Below, in pieces: positions 56,345 to 63,012 of a stretch of DNA of 63,012 nucleotides; the first letter of the stretch is position 1, and the number at the start of each line of letters is the position of its first letter. Source of the stretch: Cryobacterium sp. MLB-32 (GTDB taxonomy: Bacteria; Actinomycetota; Actinomycetes; Actinomycetales; Microbacteriaceae); NCBI RefSeq assembly GCF_000738085.1, contig NZ_JPRS01000005.1:1-63012 (forward strand), read 5' to 3'. The notes beneath the pieces are model-generated. The model saw only the letters and a list, made by a program, of their open reading frames with translations. It did not search any database and was not told the DNA's origin. A program made the position numbers and the translations under genes.

Positions 56345-56532
56345 CAGGACTCCTTCGTCTACACGGCGATGTGTTACACAGCCGTGCAATCAGCTGGTGG
56401 ACTATCTCGGGGCACGTGATCGACACCTGCCAGTCGACTGTATCGCCGTCGCTCCGAATCGCGTATTCCGTTACCCAGGCTGCCATGCTGGTGTTCGGGA
56501 CCACGTCGGTCTCACTCTATGGGGGAGAACAC

Positions 56533-57258
56533 ATGACACAGTTACGATTCTCGGGGGCCGGCAGCGTCGTCGTCATTCTGGTCGCCGTCCTGACGGGCTG
56601 CCAATCGACGGGGCAGGGGAGCGCCGCACCAGAACCATCACCGACGTCCTCATCGACCAGCGCTCCGGCCGAGACGCCGGCCGCAACAGACGTCGACCCG
56701 CTTGAGACGGTCACCGTCGTTGAGGTGGGACCGGAATCTCTCGACCTGGTGGCCCCCGACGGCACGACGGTCATGGCGCTGTCCTACGACGACGCCGTGG
56801 ACGGTGTTGTGGCTGCCCTGACGGTCGTGCTCGGTTCGGAGCCCACGGTGACGCCCGGGGACGGCGGGCTGGAGAGCCCGGACTATATCCAGTACGAGTG
56901 GCCGGGGTTTGGGTTGCAGGACGCGCAGCCCAAGCCTGGATTCTTTCCGGACATCTCCAATTACATGGTGGGTGTCACCGTTTCGTCACAGGGCGACGTG
57001 TCGTTCGTCACCCCGGCGGGTACGCGGATCGGCGACGACATCCGTGCCGAGGCTTCGGAACGCGGCGTCGTCGTGGACGAGACGTTTGCCTCAATGGACC
57101 ACCTGATTTACTTCGAAGTGGGGCCCGAGCTATCCTCGGCGCCGGGGGAGAACTCCAGCTACCCCAACGCCATGGCGGTCACCCTGAGCTCGAATACGCC
57201 GTCCGGAACCATCGATAAAATCGTGGCCAGCTCAAACCCGAGTTTCTGGGTGCACTGA
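56533..57258 (+). CDS. Putative lipoprotein of unknown function
   Basis: A 241-residue secreted lipoprotein: the signal peptide ends AVLTGCQ (lipobox LTGC), and a Pro/Ser/Thr/Ala-rich linker of about 35 residues follows. The globular part shows no recognised domain; YDDAVDGVVAALTVVLGSEP and YEWPGFGLQDAQPKPGFFPD are its more characteristic segments. ATG 56533 has GGGGGAGAA five bases upstream; the frame is open to 56371 but that part lacks a signal peptide. It lies between divergent thiolase and ispG. Confidence 0.78.
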   Translation: MTQLRFSGAGSVVVILVAVLTGCQSTGQGSAAPEPSPTSSSTSAPAETPAATDVDPLETVTVVEVGPESLDLVAPDGTTVMALSYDDAVDGVVAALTVVLGSEPTVTPGDGGLESPDYIQYEWPGFGLQDAQPKPGFFPDISNYMVGVTVSSQGDVSFVTPAGTRIGDDIRAEASERGVVVDETFASMDHLIYFEVGPELSSAPGENSSYPNAMAVTLSSNTPSGTIDKIVASSNPSFWVH

Positions 57259-57303
57259 CGTTCCTGCGACGGTGCCGCACAGCTGCTCACCGGCACAATC
57301 GCG

Positions 57304-57309
57304 TATGCT
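57304..57309 (+). promoter_or_regulatory. -10 box of ispG, leaderless layout
   Basis: TATGCT, six bases (gaccgc), then GTG 57316. Confidence 0.6.
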
Positions 57310-57315
57310 GACCGC

Positions 57316-58476
57316 GTGGCTGCAATCAATTTGGGAATGCCCAAAACACCCGAGATACTCGCTCCGAGACGTAAGTCTCGCCAGATCAAGGTCGGCAAGG
57401 TTCTTGTCGGTGGTGACGCTCGCGTGAGCGTGCAATCCATGACGACCACGCAGACGACGAACATCAACGGCACTCTGCAGCAGATCGCCGAGCTCACGGC
57501 CAGCGGATGCGACATCGTGCGTGTTGCCGTGCCCACCCGCGACGACGCCGAAGCACTGGCGATCATCGCGAAGAAGAGCCAGATCCCGGTTATCGCGGAC
57601 ATTCACTTCCAACCCAATTACGTCTATGCGGCGATCGACGCCGGGTGCGCCGCCGTTCGGGTGAACCCGGGCAACATCCGCAAGTTCGACGACCAGGTGG
57701 GCAAGATCGCCGCCGCGGCCAAGGCGGCCGAGGTCAGCCTGCGGATCGGCGTGAACGCCGGTTCGCTCGAGCCCAGCATCATGCAGAAATACGGCAAGGC
57801 CACCGCCGAGGCCCTTGTGGAGAGTGCCGTCTGGGAAGCGAGCCTGTTCGAAGAGCACGACTTCCACGACTTCAAGATCTCGGTGAAGCACAACGACCCG
57901 GTGATCATGGTCAAGGCCTATCGACTGCTCGCCGAACGCGGCGATTGGCCCCTCCACCTCGGTGTGACAGAGGCCGGTCCGTCGTTCCAGGGCACGATCA
58001 AGAGCGCCACGGCCTTCGGCATCCTGCTGGGCGAAGGCATCGGCGACACCATTCGAGTGTCGCTCAGCGCCCCGCCGGCCGAGGAGATCAAGGTGGGCCT
58101 GCAGATTCTGCAGTCCCTCAACCTGCGCGAGCGCAAGCTCGAGATCGTCTCCTGCCCGAGCTGTGGGCGTGCCCAGGTCGACGTCTACAAGCTTGCGAAC
58201 GACGTCACCGACGGGCTTGAGGGCATGACCGTTCCGCTGCGCGTCGCCGTGATGGGCTGCGTCGTCAACGGACCCGGTGAGGCCCGGGACGCGGACCTCG
58301 GTGTGGCCTCTGGCAACGGCAAGGGCCAGATCTTCGTGCGCGGCGAGGTCATTAAAACCGTGCCGGAGTCCGAAATCGTCGCCACACTCATCGAAGAGGC
58401 CAACCGCCTCGCCGCCGAGATGCCCGCCGCCGAGGCCGGCCTCGGTGCCCCCGTCGTCACCGTCGGCTCCAACTAG
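57316..58476 (+). CDS. ispG: 4-hydroxy-3-methylbut-2-enyl-diphosphate synthase (flavodoxin/ferredoxin)
   Basis: An iron-sulfur enzyme of the MEP pathway that converts MEcPP to HMBPP. The 386-residue protein has the N-terminal [20 protein letters not shown], then VQSMTTTQT. The [4Fe-4S] ligands are Cys in [11 protein letters not shown] and in [20 protein letters not shown] 57316 begins [13 protein letters not shown]. It belongs to the same pathway as dxr 8 kb upstream. Confidence 0.95.
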   Translation: MAAINLGMPKTPEILAPRRKSRQIKVGKVLVGGDARVSVQSMTTTQTTNINGTLQQIAELTASGCDIVRVAVPTRDDAEALAIIAKKSQIPVIADIHFQPNYVYAAIDAGCAAVRVNPGNIRKFDDQVGKIAAAAKAAEVSLRIGVNAGSLEPSIMQKYGKATAEALVESAVWEASLFEEHDFHDFKISVKHNDPVIMVKAYRLLAERGDWPLHLGVTEAGPSFQGTIKSATAFGILLGEGIGDTIRVSLSAPPAEEIKVGLQILQSLNLRERKLEIVSCPSCGRAQVDVYKLANDVTDGLEGMTVPLRVAVMGCVVNGPGEARDADLGVASGNGKGQIFVRGEVIKTVPESEIVATLIEEANRLAAEMPAAEAGLGAPVVTVGSN

Positions 58477-58810
58477 CTCGGTCGGCTCGCGCGGTCTCGA
58501 TCTCGACAGGCTCGATCCAAGCGCTCCTTCGTCGCGCCTCGACCAACGGAGGGTGGGCAGTCCCGCTGGTCGGGGAGCGAGGCCTTGGGGTTCGAACGAC
58601 GGAGGTGCGCAGTCCCGCTGGTCGAGGAGTGAGGCCTCGGGGGTTCGAACCACGGAGGTGCGCAGTCCCGCTGGTCGGGGAGTGAGGCCCGGGGGTTCGA
58701 ACCACGGAGGTGCCGAGTCCCGCTGGTCGAGGAGCGAGGCACGAGCGTCTCGAGACCACGTGAGCCGATGCCCGGAACCCGGCTTGCCGAGACGCGCGTA
58801 AGGTGGGTCA
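58477..58810. repeat. Intergenic repeat region between ispG and proS
   Basis: A 334-base stretch without a gene. Its first part (58486-58546) is an inverted copy of the 41.2-kb dispersed repeat, split by about 20 bases. Then four tandem units of 52-53 bp start at 58558, 58610, 58663 and 58715 (cagtcccgctggtcg core, each of the first three also with a ttcgaac-type palindrome and cggaggtg). The last unit ends in cgagcgtctcgagacc. Open frames crossing it are repeat-derived and not convincing. Confidence 0.85.
58799..58804 (+). promoter_or_regulatory. -10 box of proS, leaderless layout
   Basis: TAAGGT, six bases (gggtca), then GTG 58811. Confidence 0.6.
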
Positions 58811-60574
58811 GTGCCTACACGTCTCTCGAACTATTTCCTGCGTACTCTCCGTGAAGATCCCTCCGATGCCGAGGTGACCAGCCACCGCCTTTTGGTGCGT
58901 GCCGGGTACATCCGTCGCCAGGCGCCGGGCATCTTTGCCTGGCTTCCTCTGGGGCTCCGGGTGAAGGCGAAGGTCGAGCAGATCGTGCGTGAGGAGATGG
59001 CCGCGGCTGGCGCCTTCGAGGTGCACTTCCCCGCGCTGCTGCCGCGTGAACCGTACGACATTACGGGCCGGTGGGACGAGTACGGCGACGGACTCTTCCG
59101 CCTGAAAGACCGCAAGGGCTCCGACATGCTGTTGGCTCCCACGCACGAAGAAGTGTTCACGCTGCTCGTGAAAGACCTGTACAGCAGCTACAAAGATCTT
59201 CCCCTGTCGATTTATCAGATCCAGGACAAGTACCGCGATGAGGCACGCTCCCGTGGCGGGCTGCTCCGTGGTCGTGAATTCACCATGAAGGACGCGTATT
59301 CCTTCGACCACACCGACGCCGGTCTGGACGCGAGCTATCAAGCGCAGCGTGACGCGTATGAGCGCATCTTTACTCGGTTCGGCCTCGAATACGAGATCGT
59401 GCAAGCGGATGCCGGAGCCATGGGTGGCTCCAAGAGCGAAGAATTCCTGCACCCGACTCCGGTAGGCGAAGACACCTTCGTGCGCTCGGCCGGCGGCTAC
59501 GCCGCCAACGTGGAGGCCTTCAAGACGATTGTCCCGCCCGCCGTGGACTGGGCGACACTGCCCGCTGCCGAGGTGTTCGACACGCCCGACACCCCGACCA
59601 TTCAGACTCTCGTCGACAAGGCGAACAGTGAACATCCGCGCCCGGACGGACGCGAGTGGACCGCTGCGGACACGCTCAAGAACGTTGTGCTGGCCCTCGT
59701 GTCGCAGGACGGCACGCGGGAGATCATCGCGATCGGCGTTCCCGGTGACCGTGACGTCGACCTTAAGCGCGTCGAGGTGGCGTTCGCTCCCGCCGAGGTC
59801 GAGGCCGCGAACGATGCGGACTTCGTCAAAAACCCCGGCCTGGTCAAGGGTTACATCGGCCCGTGGGGTGCCGCCGGACCGGTTCTCGGTGAGAAGTCGG
59901 CCACCGGTATCCGTTTCCTGGTTGACCCTCGTGTCGTTGACGGTACCGAATGGATCACGGGCGCCAACGAACCCGGGCGCCACGTCTTCGGCCTGGTTGC
60001 CGGTCGCGACTTCTCGGTGGAATCCACTGTCGAAGCCTCCGACGTGCGCGCCGGCGACCCCGCTCCTGACGGCTCCGGCCCGGTGGAGCTCATCCGTGGC
60101 ATGGAAATCGGCCACGTCTTCCAGCTGGGGCGCAAGTATGCCGAGGTTCTCGGGCTCAAGGTACTCGACGAAAACGGCAAGCTCGTGACGGTGACCATGG
60201 GGTCCTACGGCATCGGCGTCACGCGCATCCTTGCGGTGATCGCCGAGCTCAACAACGACGCCAAAGGTCTCATTTGGCCCGAGGCCGTCGCCCCGTTCGA
60301 CGTGCATGTGATCGCGACGGGCCGCGAAGAGATTGTGTTCGAAACGTCCGAGCTGGTTGTTTCCGCCCTGGAGGCCACCGGCCGCGAAGTGCTCTACGAC
60401 GACCGAAAGAAGGTCTCTCCCGGCGTGAAGTTCGGCGACGCCGAACTGATCGGCGTGCCGTGGATCGTCATCGTGGGTCGCGGTGCCGCTGACGGCATCG
60501 TCGAGGTGTGGAATCGCAGCACGGGCGAGCGCGAACAGGTCGCCGTCGGCGACGTCGCCGCGCACTTCGCCTGA
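58811..60574 (+). CDS. proS: Proline--tRNA ligase
   Basis: A class II aminoacyl-tRNA synthetase of the bacterial type (587 residues) with the insertion editing domain. Motif 1 is around [20 protein letters not shown], motif 2 [10 protein letters not shown]-like ([20 protein letters not shown]), then DAYSFD, and motif 3 is [16 protein letters not shown]. The central about 180 residues (220-400) form the editing insertion that clears Ala-tRNA(Pro), and the C-terminal anticodon-binding domain is complete. GTG 58811 is six bases after a -10 box. Confidence 0.95.
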   Translation: MPTRLSNYFLRTLREDPSDAEVTSHRLLVRAGYIRRQAPGIFAWLPLGLRVKAKVEQIVREEMAAAGAFEVHFPALLPREPYDITGRWDEYGDGLFRLKDRKGSDMLLAPTHEEVFTLLVKDLYSSYKDLPLSIYQIQDKYRDEARSRGGLLRGREFTMKDAYSFDHTDAGLDASYQAQRDAYERIFTRFGLEYEIVQADAGAMGGSKSEEFLHPTPVGEDTFVRSAGGYAANVEAFKTIVPPAVDWATLPAAEVFDTPDTPTIQTLVDKANSEHPRPDGREWTAADTLKNVVLALVSQDGTREIIAIGVPGDRDVDLKRVEVAFAPAEVEAANDADFVKNPGLVKGYIGPWGAAGPVLGEKSATGIRFLVDPRVVDGTEWITGANEPGRHVFGLVAGRDFSVESTVEASDVRAGDPAPDGSGPVELIRGMEIGHVFQLGRKYAEVLGLKVLDENGKLVTVTMGSYGIGVTRILAVIAELNNDAKGLIWPEAVAPFDVHVIATGREEIVFETSELVVSALEATGREVLYDDRKKVSPGVKFGDAELIGVPWIVIVGRGAADGIVEVWNRSTGEREQVAVGDVAAHFA

Positions 60575-60910
60575 GCTGATCCGTCGGGCGGCCCGATCTG
60601 TGGGGAGGCCCGATGCCTTGGGCGGGCCGAGACGTTGGGCGGGCTGAGATGCCCCAGAGCCGCCCGGTGGCAGCCGGCGACACCCACGTGTCACAAGGCG
60701 CCCGCTGTCGCCGTCAGTCGCGTCCTGCGGTCGTGAGCGCCGATGTGCAGCGTGCGGGGCGCACATCGGCCCGTTCGTCGTACTTTTTTGTGTCCGCAGC
60801 GGGGAAGCGGGTCGCGGGCGGTGACAGTGAGCGGCGGAGTCGGGTACCTTTAGAAGTTGAGCCCGCTGCGCAGTTTCGCGGCGGCAAGATCTGAATAGAG
60901 GAGGCCGGCC
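60575..60910. other. 336-base gap between proS and nusA, no rimP
   Basis: No convincing gene. It has an imperfect 17-base tandem duplication (ttgggcgggccgagacg, about 60619-60654), GC-rich stretches able to fold, and near its end a TACCTT hexamer (60844-60849) that may be the nusA -10 box, followed by the GAGGAGG ribosome binding site at about 60898-60904. The open frame 60613-60894 lacks family resemblance. rimP, which often sits here in other bacteria, is missing. Confidence 0.7.
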
Positions 60911-61921
60911 ATGGACATCGACCTCAGTGTTTTGCGGCAATTGGAGCGCGAGAAAGAGATTCCCTTCGAGGAACTCGTGCAGATTATTGAGCAGGCAATC
61001 CTGACGGCCTATCTGAAGCACACCCACCCGGATGAGCCCACGAAGCAGGCAGCCCTGGAAGAGGCGGGAGTACGCGTCGTACTCGACCGCAAGAACGGCC
61101 ACGTGGACATTTATGTTCCCGAGCGTGACGAAGAAGACAACGTCATTGGCGAAGCCATCGACAACCCCACCGATTTCGGGCGCATCGCGGCTTACGCCGC
61201 GAAGCAGGTTATCAACCAGCGTCTGCGCGACCTGGCCGACGACGCCGTGCTCGGAGAGTTCAAGGGACGTGAAGGCGACATCGTCGCCGGAATCATCCAG
61301 CAGGGACCGAACCCGCGCATGATCCATGTGGACCTCGGGTCCATCGAAGCGATCATGCCCCCCGAAGAGCAGGTGCCGAGCGAAACGTACGTGCACGGAG
61401 CGCGCATCCGTGTGTTCGTCACGGCCGTAGGGCGAGGCCTCAAGGGCCCGCAGATCACCGTGTCGCGCACTCACCCGTCACTCGTGCGCAAGCTCTTTGC
61501 GCTCGAGGTGCCCGAGATCGCGAGCGGTGTGGTGGAGATCGTCTCCCTCGCCCGCGAGGCCGGCCACCGCACCAAAATTGCCGTGCGCGCGACCGAACCC
61601 GGCGTCAATGCCAAGGGCGCCTGCATCGGCGAATTGGGCCAGCGCGTTCGCGCCGTGACCAATGAGCTCAATAACGAGAAGATCGACATTGTCGACTTTT
61701 CGCCGGACCTGGCGACGTTTGTTGCGAGTGCGTTGTCGCCGGCGAAGGTGACCAGTGCGTACGTCATCGACGAGTCGATCAAGGCCGTTCGCGCCCTTGT
61801 TCCCGACTACCAGCTCTCCCTCGCCATCGGCAAAGAGGGTCAGAATGCGCGCCTCGCGGCGAAGCTGACGGGTGCCAAAATCGACATTCAGCCGGATAGC
61901 ATTCTGGAGGATGCCGAATAG
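60911..61921 (+). CDS. nusA: Transcription termination/antitermination factor NusA
   Basis: A 336-residue RNA polymerase-binding factor. It has the N-terminal domain (MDIDLSVLRQLEREKEIPFE), an S1 domain (about residues 110-180), and two KH domains (around HPSLVRKLFALEVPEIASGV and LSLAIGKEGQNARLAAKLTG). The C-terminal acidic repeats of E. coli NusA are absent, as in other actinobacteria. ATG 60911 follows GAGGAGG by six bases. It starts the nusA-ylxR-infB operon. Confidence 0.95.
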   Translation: MDIDLSVLRQLEREKEIPFEELVQIIEQAILTAYLKHTHPDEPTKQAALEEAGVRVVLDRKNGHVDIYVPERDEEDNVIGEAIDNPTDFGRIAAYAAKQVINQRLRDLADDAVLGEFKGREGDIVAGIIQQGPNPRMIHVDLGSIEAIMPPEEQVPSETYVHGARIRVFVTAVGRGLKGPQITVSRTHPSLVRKLFALEVPEIASGVVEIVSLAREAGHRTKIAVRATEPGVNAKGACIGELGQRVRAVTNELNNEKIDIVDFSPDLATFVASALSPAKVTSAYVIDESIKAVRALVPDYQLSLAIGKEGQNARLAAKLTGAKIDIQPDSILEDAE

Positions 61922-61929
61922 GGGGTACG

Positions 61930-62187
61930 ATGGACTCCGTTAGAACGTGCATTGGATGCCGTTCGCGCGCCTCGCGTTCCTCACTCTTGAGGATCGTCGC
62001 TCGGGAATCAGAGATTGTGGTGGATGAAACTGCTACTCTCCCCGGGAGGGGGGCGTGGTTGCATCCGACCGCCTCGTGCTTCACAGACGCACAGAGGCGT
62101 CGCGCTTTCGGGCGTGCCCTTCGCGTGACCAGCCAGCTGGACGCGAGACAACTAGAGAACAGGCTGACTTGGCTTATGGATAACTAA
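61930..62187 (+). CDS. YlxR family RNA-binding protein
   Basis: An 85-residue protein always found between nusA and infB. It has the family hallmark RTCIGCRSRASRSSLLRIVA and the conserved GRGAWLHPTASC. YlxR folds like an RNA-binding protein and affects RNase P or transcription in some bacteria. ATG 61930 is eight bases after the nusA stop. Confidence 0.92.
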   Translation: MDSVRTCIGCRSRASRSSLLRIVARESEIVVDETATLPGRGAWLHPTASCFTDAQRRRAFGRALRVTSQLDARQLENRLTWLMDN

Positions 62188-62222
62188 TGAGCGGCTCGAA
62201 ATGAGACCCGTCCGTTATTAAC

Positions 62223-62248
62223 GGCCTGCCCCTTTCCGGGTGCAGGCC
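62223..62248 (+). other. Hairpin in the ylxR-infB leader
   Basis: A 7-bp stem (ggcctgc/gcaggcc) with an inner ccc/ggg pair and one bulged base ends six bases before the AGGAGA ribosome binding site of infB. It may tune infB translation. A second small inverted repeat (ccgtta-t-taacgg) lies just upstream and overlaps it. Confidence 0.45.
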
Positions 62249-62263
62249 CGGAACAGGAGAATT

Positions 62264-63012
62264 GTGGCTGCGAAACCACGCGTACACGAGATCGCAAGCG
62301 AGCTCGGAGTCGACAGCAAGGTTGCCCTTGCTAAATTGAAAGAGATGGGCGAGTTCGTCAAGGGACCGTCCAGCAGCGTTGAACCCCCGGTTGCCAGGCG
62401 GCTGCGTGCCGCCCTGGAAGCCGAGAGCGCGAGCGCGAAGGCGGCCAACCCGGCTGCTGCCGCATCCGCAACACCGACAACGACCGCGGCTCCCGGCCCG
62501 CGTCCGAGTGCGGGCGTCAAGCCCGGTTCGATCAAGCCCGGCGCCATGAAGCCCGGCGTCAAGCCCGGCGCCCGCCCCACCCCCGGCCAGCCGGCCGCCC
62601 AGCCCGTCGCCACCGCGCCCGAGCCGGTCGACTCGGTCGAGGCAGCTCCGGTTCCGGTTGCACCGCTGACCGTTGCGGAGCGCCAGGCACAGGCAGCAGA
62701 GAAGGCCGCAGCGGCCGAAAAAGCCGCCGCAGCAGACAAGGCCGCGGTTGTCCCCGAGACAACCGATGGCGCAGAAACGCCCGCGAAGGCGACCAGCGGT
62801 TCGGCCACTCCGGTCAAGCCGGGCATGCCTCGTCCGGGAGCTGCGCGTCCGGGCAACAACCCGTTCGCCAGTAACCAGGGCATGGGTCAGCGTCCCGCCC
62901 AGCCGCCGCGTCCGGGTAACAACCCGTTCGCCAGTGCTCAGGGCATGGGCCAGCGTCCGGCCACGCCGACCCCCAGCAACATCCCGCGTCCGGCCGCTCC
63001 GCGTCCCGGCGC
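62264..63012 (+). CDS. infB: Translation initiation factor IF-2, N-terminal part (partial)
   Basis: Runs off the right edge without a stop. GTG 62264, after AGGAGA, gives [20 protein letters not shown] followed by [20 protein letters not shown], the IF2_N fold, then the long Ala/Pro/Gly-rich linker typical of actinobacterial IF-2. The linker has repeats ([32 protein letters not shown]). The GTPase domains are outside the window. Confidence 0.93.
   Translation, partial: MAAKPRVHEIASELGVDSKVALAKLKEMGEFVKGPSSSVEPPVARRLRAALEAESASAKAANPAAAASATPTTTAAPGPRPSAGVKPGSIKPGAMKPGVKPGARPTPGQPAAQPVATAPEPVDSVEAAPVPVAPLTVAERQAQAAEKAAAAEKAAAADKAAVVPETTDGAETPAKATSGSATPVKPGMPRPGAARPGNNPFASNQGMGQRPAQPPRPGNNPFASAQGMGQRPATPTPSNIPRPAAPRPG

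Noticed and set aside
58558-58766. tRNA-like elements because of gttcgaac
   Set aside because: There is no acceptor, D or anticodon arm of the right spacing; the sequence is part of a 52-53-bp tandem repeat.
58558-58766. CRISPR array
   Set aside because: The units adjoin with no unique spacers and no cas genes are nearby.
60613-60894. A 93-codon open frame between proS and nusA as a possible rimP
   Set aside because: No RimP motifs, Arg/Ala-rich composition and a repeat at its start; it looks non-coding.
58808-61474. An 888-codon minus-strand open frame opposite proS and nusA
   Set aside because: Shadow of two certain genes; it would cross the proS-nusA gap and has no recognisable domain.

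Overview
The window is a high-GC (roughly two-thirds G+C) chromosomal segment of an actinobacterium, most likely a Microbacteriaceae (Cryobacterium/Leifsonia-like). Pointers are the actinobacterial ATP synthase layout with a long delta subunit, many GTG starts, repeated 'TANNNT-6 nt-RTG' leaderless start signals, DUF4192 and DUF222-HNH proteins, and the dxr / rseP / ispG / proS / nusA / ylxR / infB order.

Layout. 1-6.3 kb: F1Fo ATP synthase operon (atpB tail, E, F, H, A, G, D, C). 6.3-11.5 kb: yaaA, malate dehydrogenase, an alkylation-repair pair (ogt-tag), a broken N5-(carboxyethyl)ornithine synthase-like gene and an aldo/keto reductase. 11.5-15.9 kb: a TetR regulator with an 18-bp palindromic operator and a two-gene heterodimeric ABC exporter. 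16.1-17.7 kb: DUF4192 protein and an Lrp regulator. 17.9-36.0 kb: a collinear nine-gene cluster: FHA protein, PP2C phosphatase, membrane Ser/Thr kinase, a 1,999-residue Ig-like/Fn3 surface protein, MoxR ATPase, DUF58 protein, a transglutaminase-fold membrane protein whose catalytic Cys and His are replaced, a zinc-ribbon FHA protein, and an EccC/FtsK-SpoIIIE-type ATPase. It looks like a phosphorylation-controlled, type VII-secretion-related envelope system, without visible WXG100, EccB/D/E or mycosin genes, and is the most interesting region.

36.0-41.7 kb: alanine dehydrogenase, diacylglycerol-kinase-family lipid kinase, asparaginase II, GabT, OsmC, SRPBCC. 41.8-43.4 kb: PadR-HAAS pair. 43.4-46.0 kb: a scar region holding a 35-codon peptide of possible phage origin, a fragment of a second gabT, a DUF222-HNH gene and a truncated SRPBCC copy. 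46.1-57.3 kb: gabT2, plsC, dxr, an NAD epimerase, a lipoprotein plus a second Ser/Thr kinase, rseP, an orphan histidine kinase with a response-regulator remnant, a thiolase and a lipoprotein. 57.3-63.0 kb: ispG, proS, nusA, ylxR and the start of infB.

Two features recur. (i) Five genes (atpA, yaaA, the DUF4192 gene, the EccC gene, osmC) are split by one-base indels, several in G or C runs, and another by an in-frame TAG. Since atpA is normally essential, assembly or read errors are the simplest explanation for at least some. (ii) Short tandem repeats are common, including three independent 15-bp (five-codon) arrays inside genes. No tRNA, rRNA or CRISPR array was seen.
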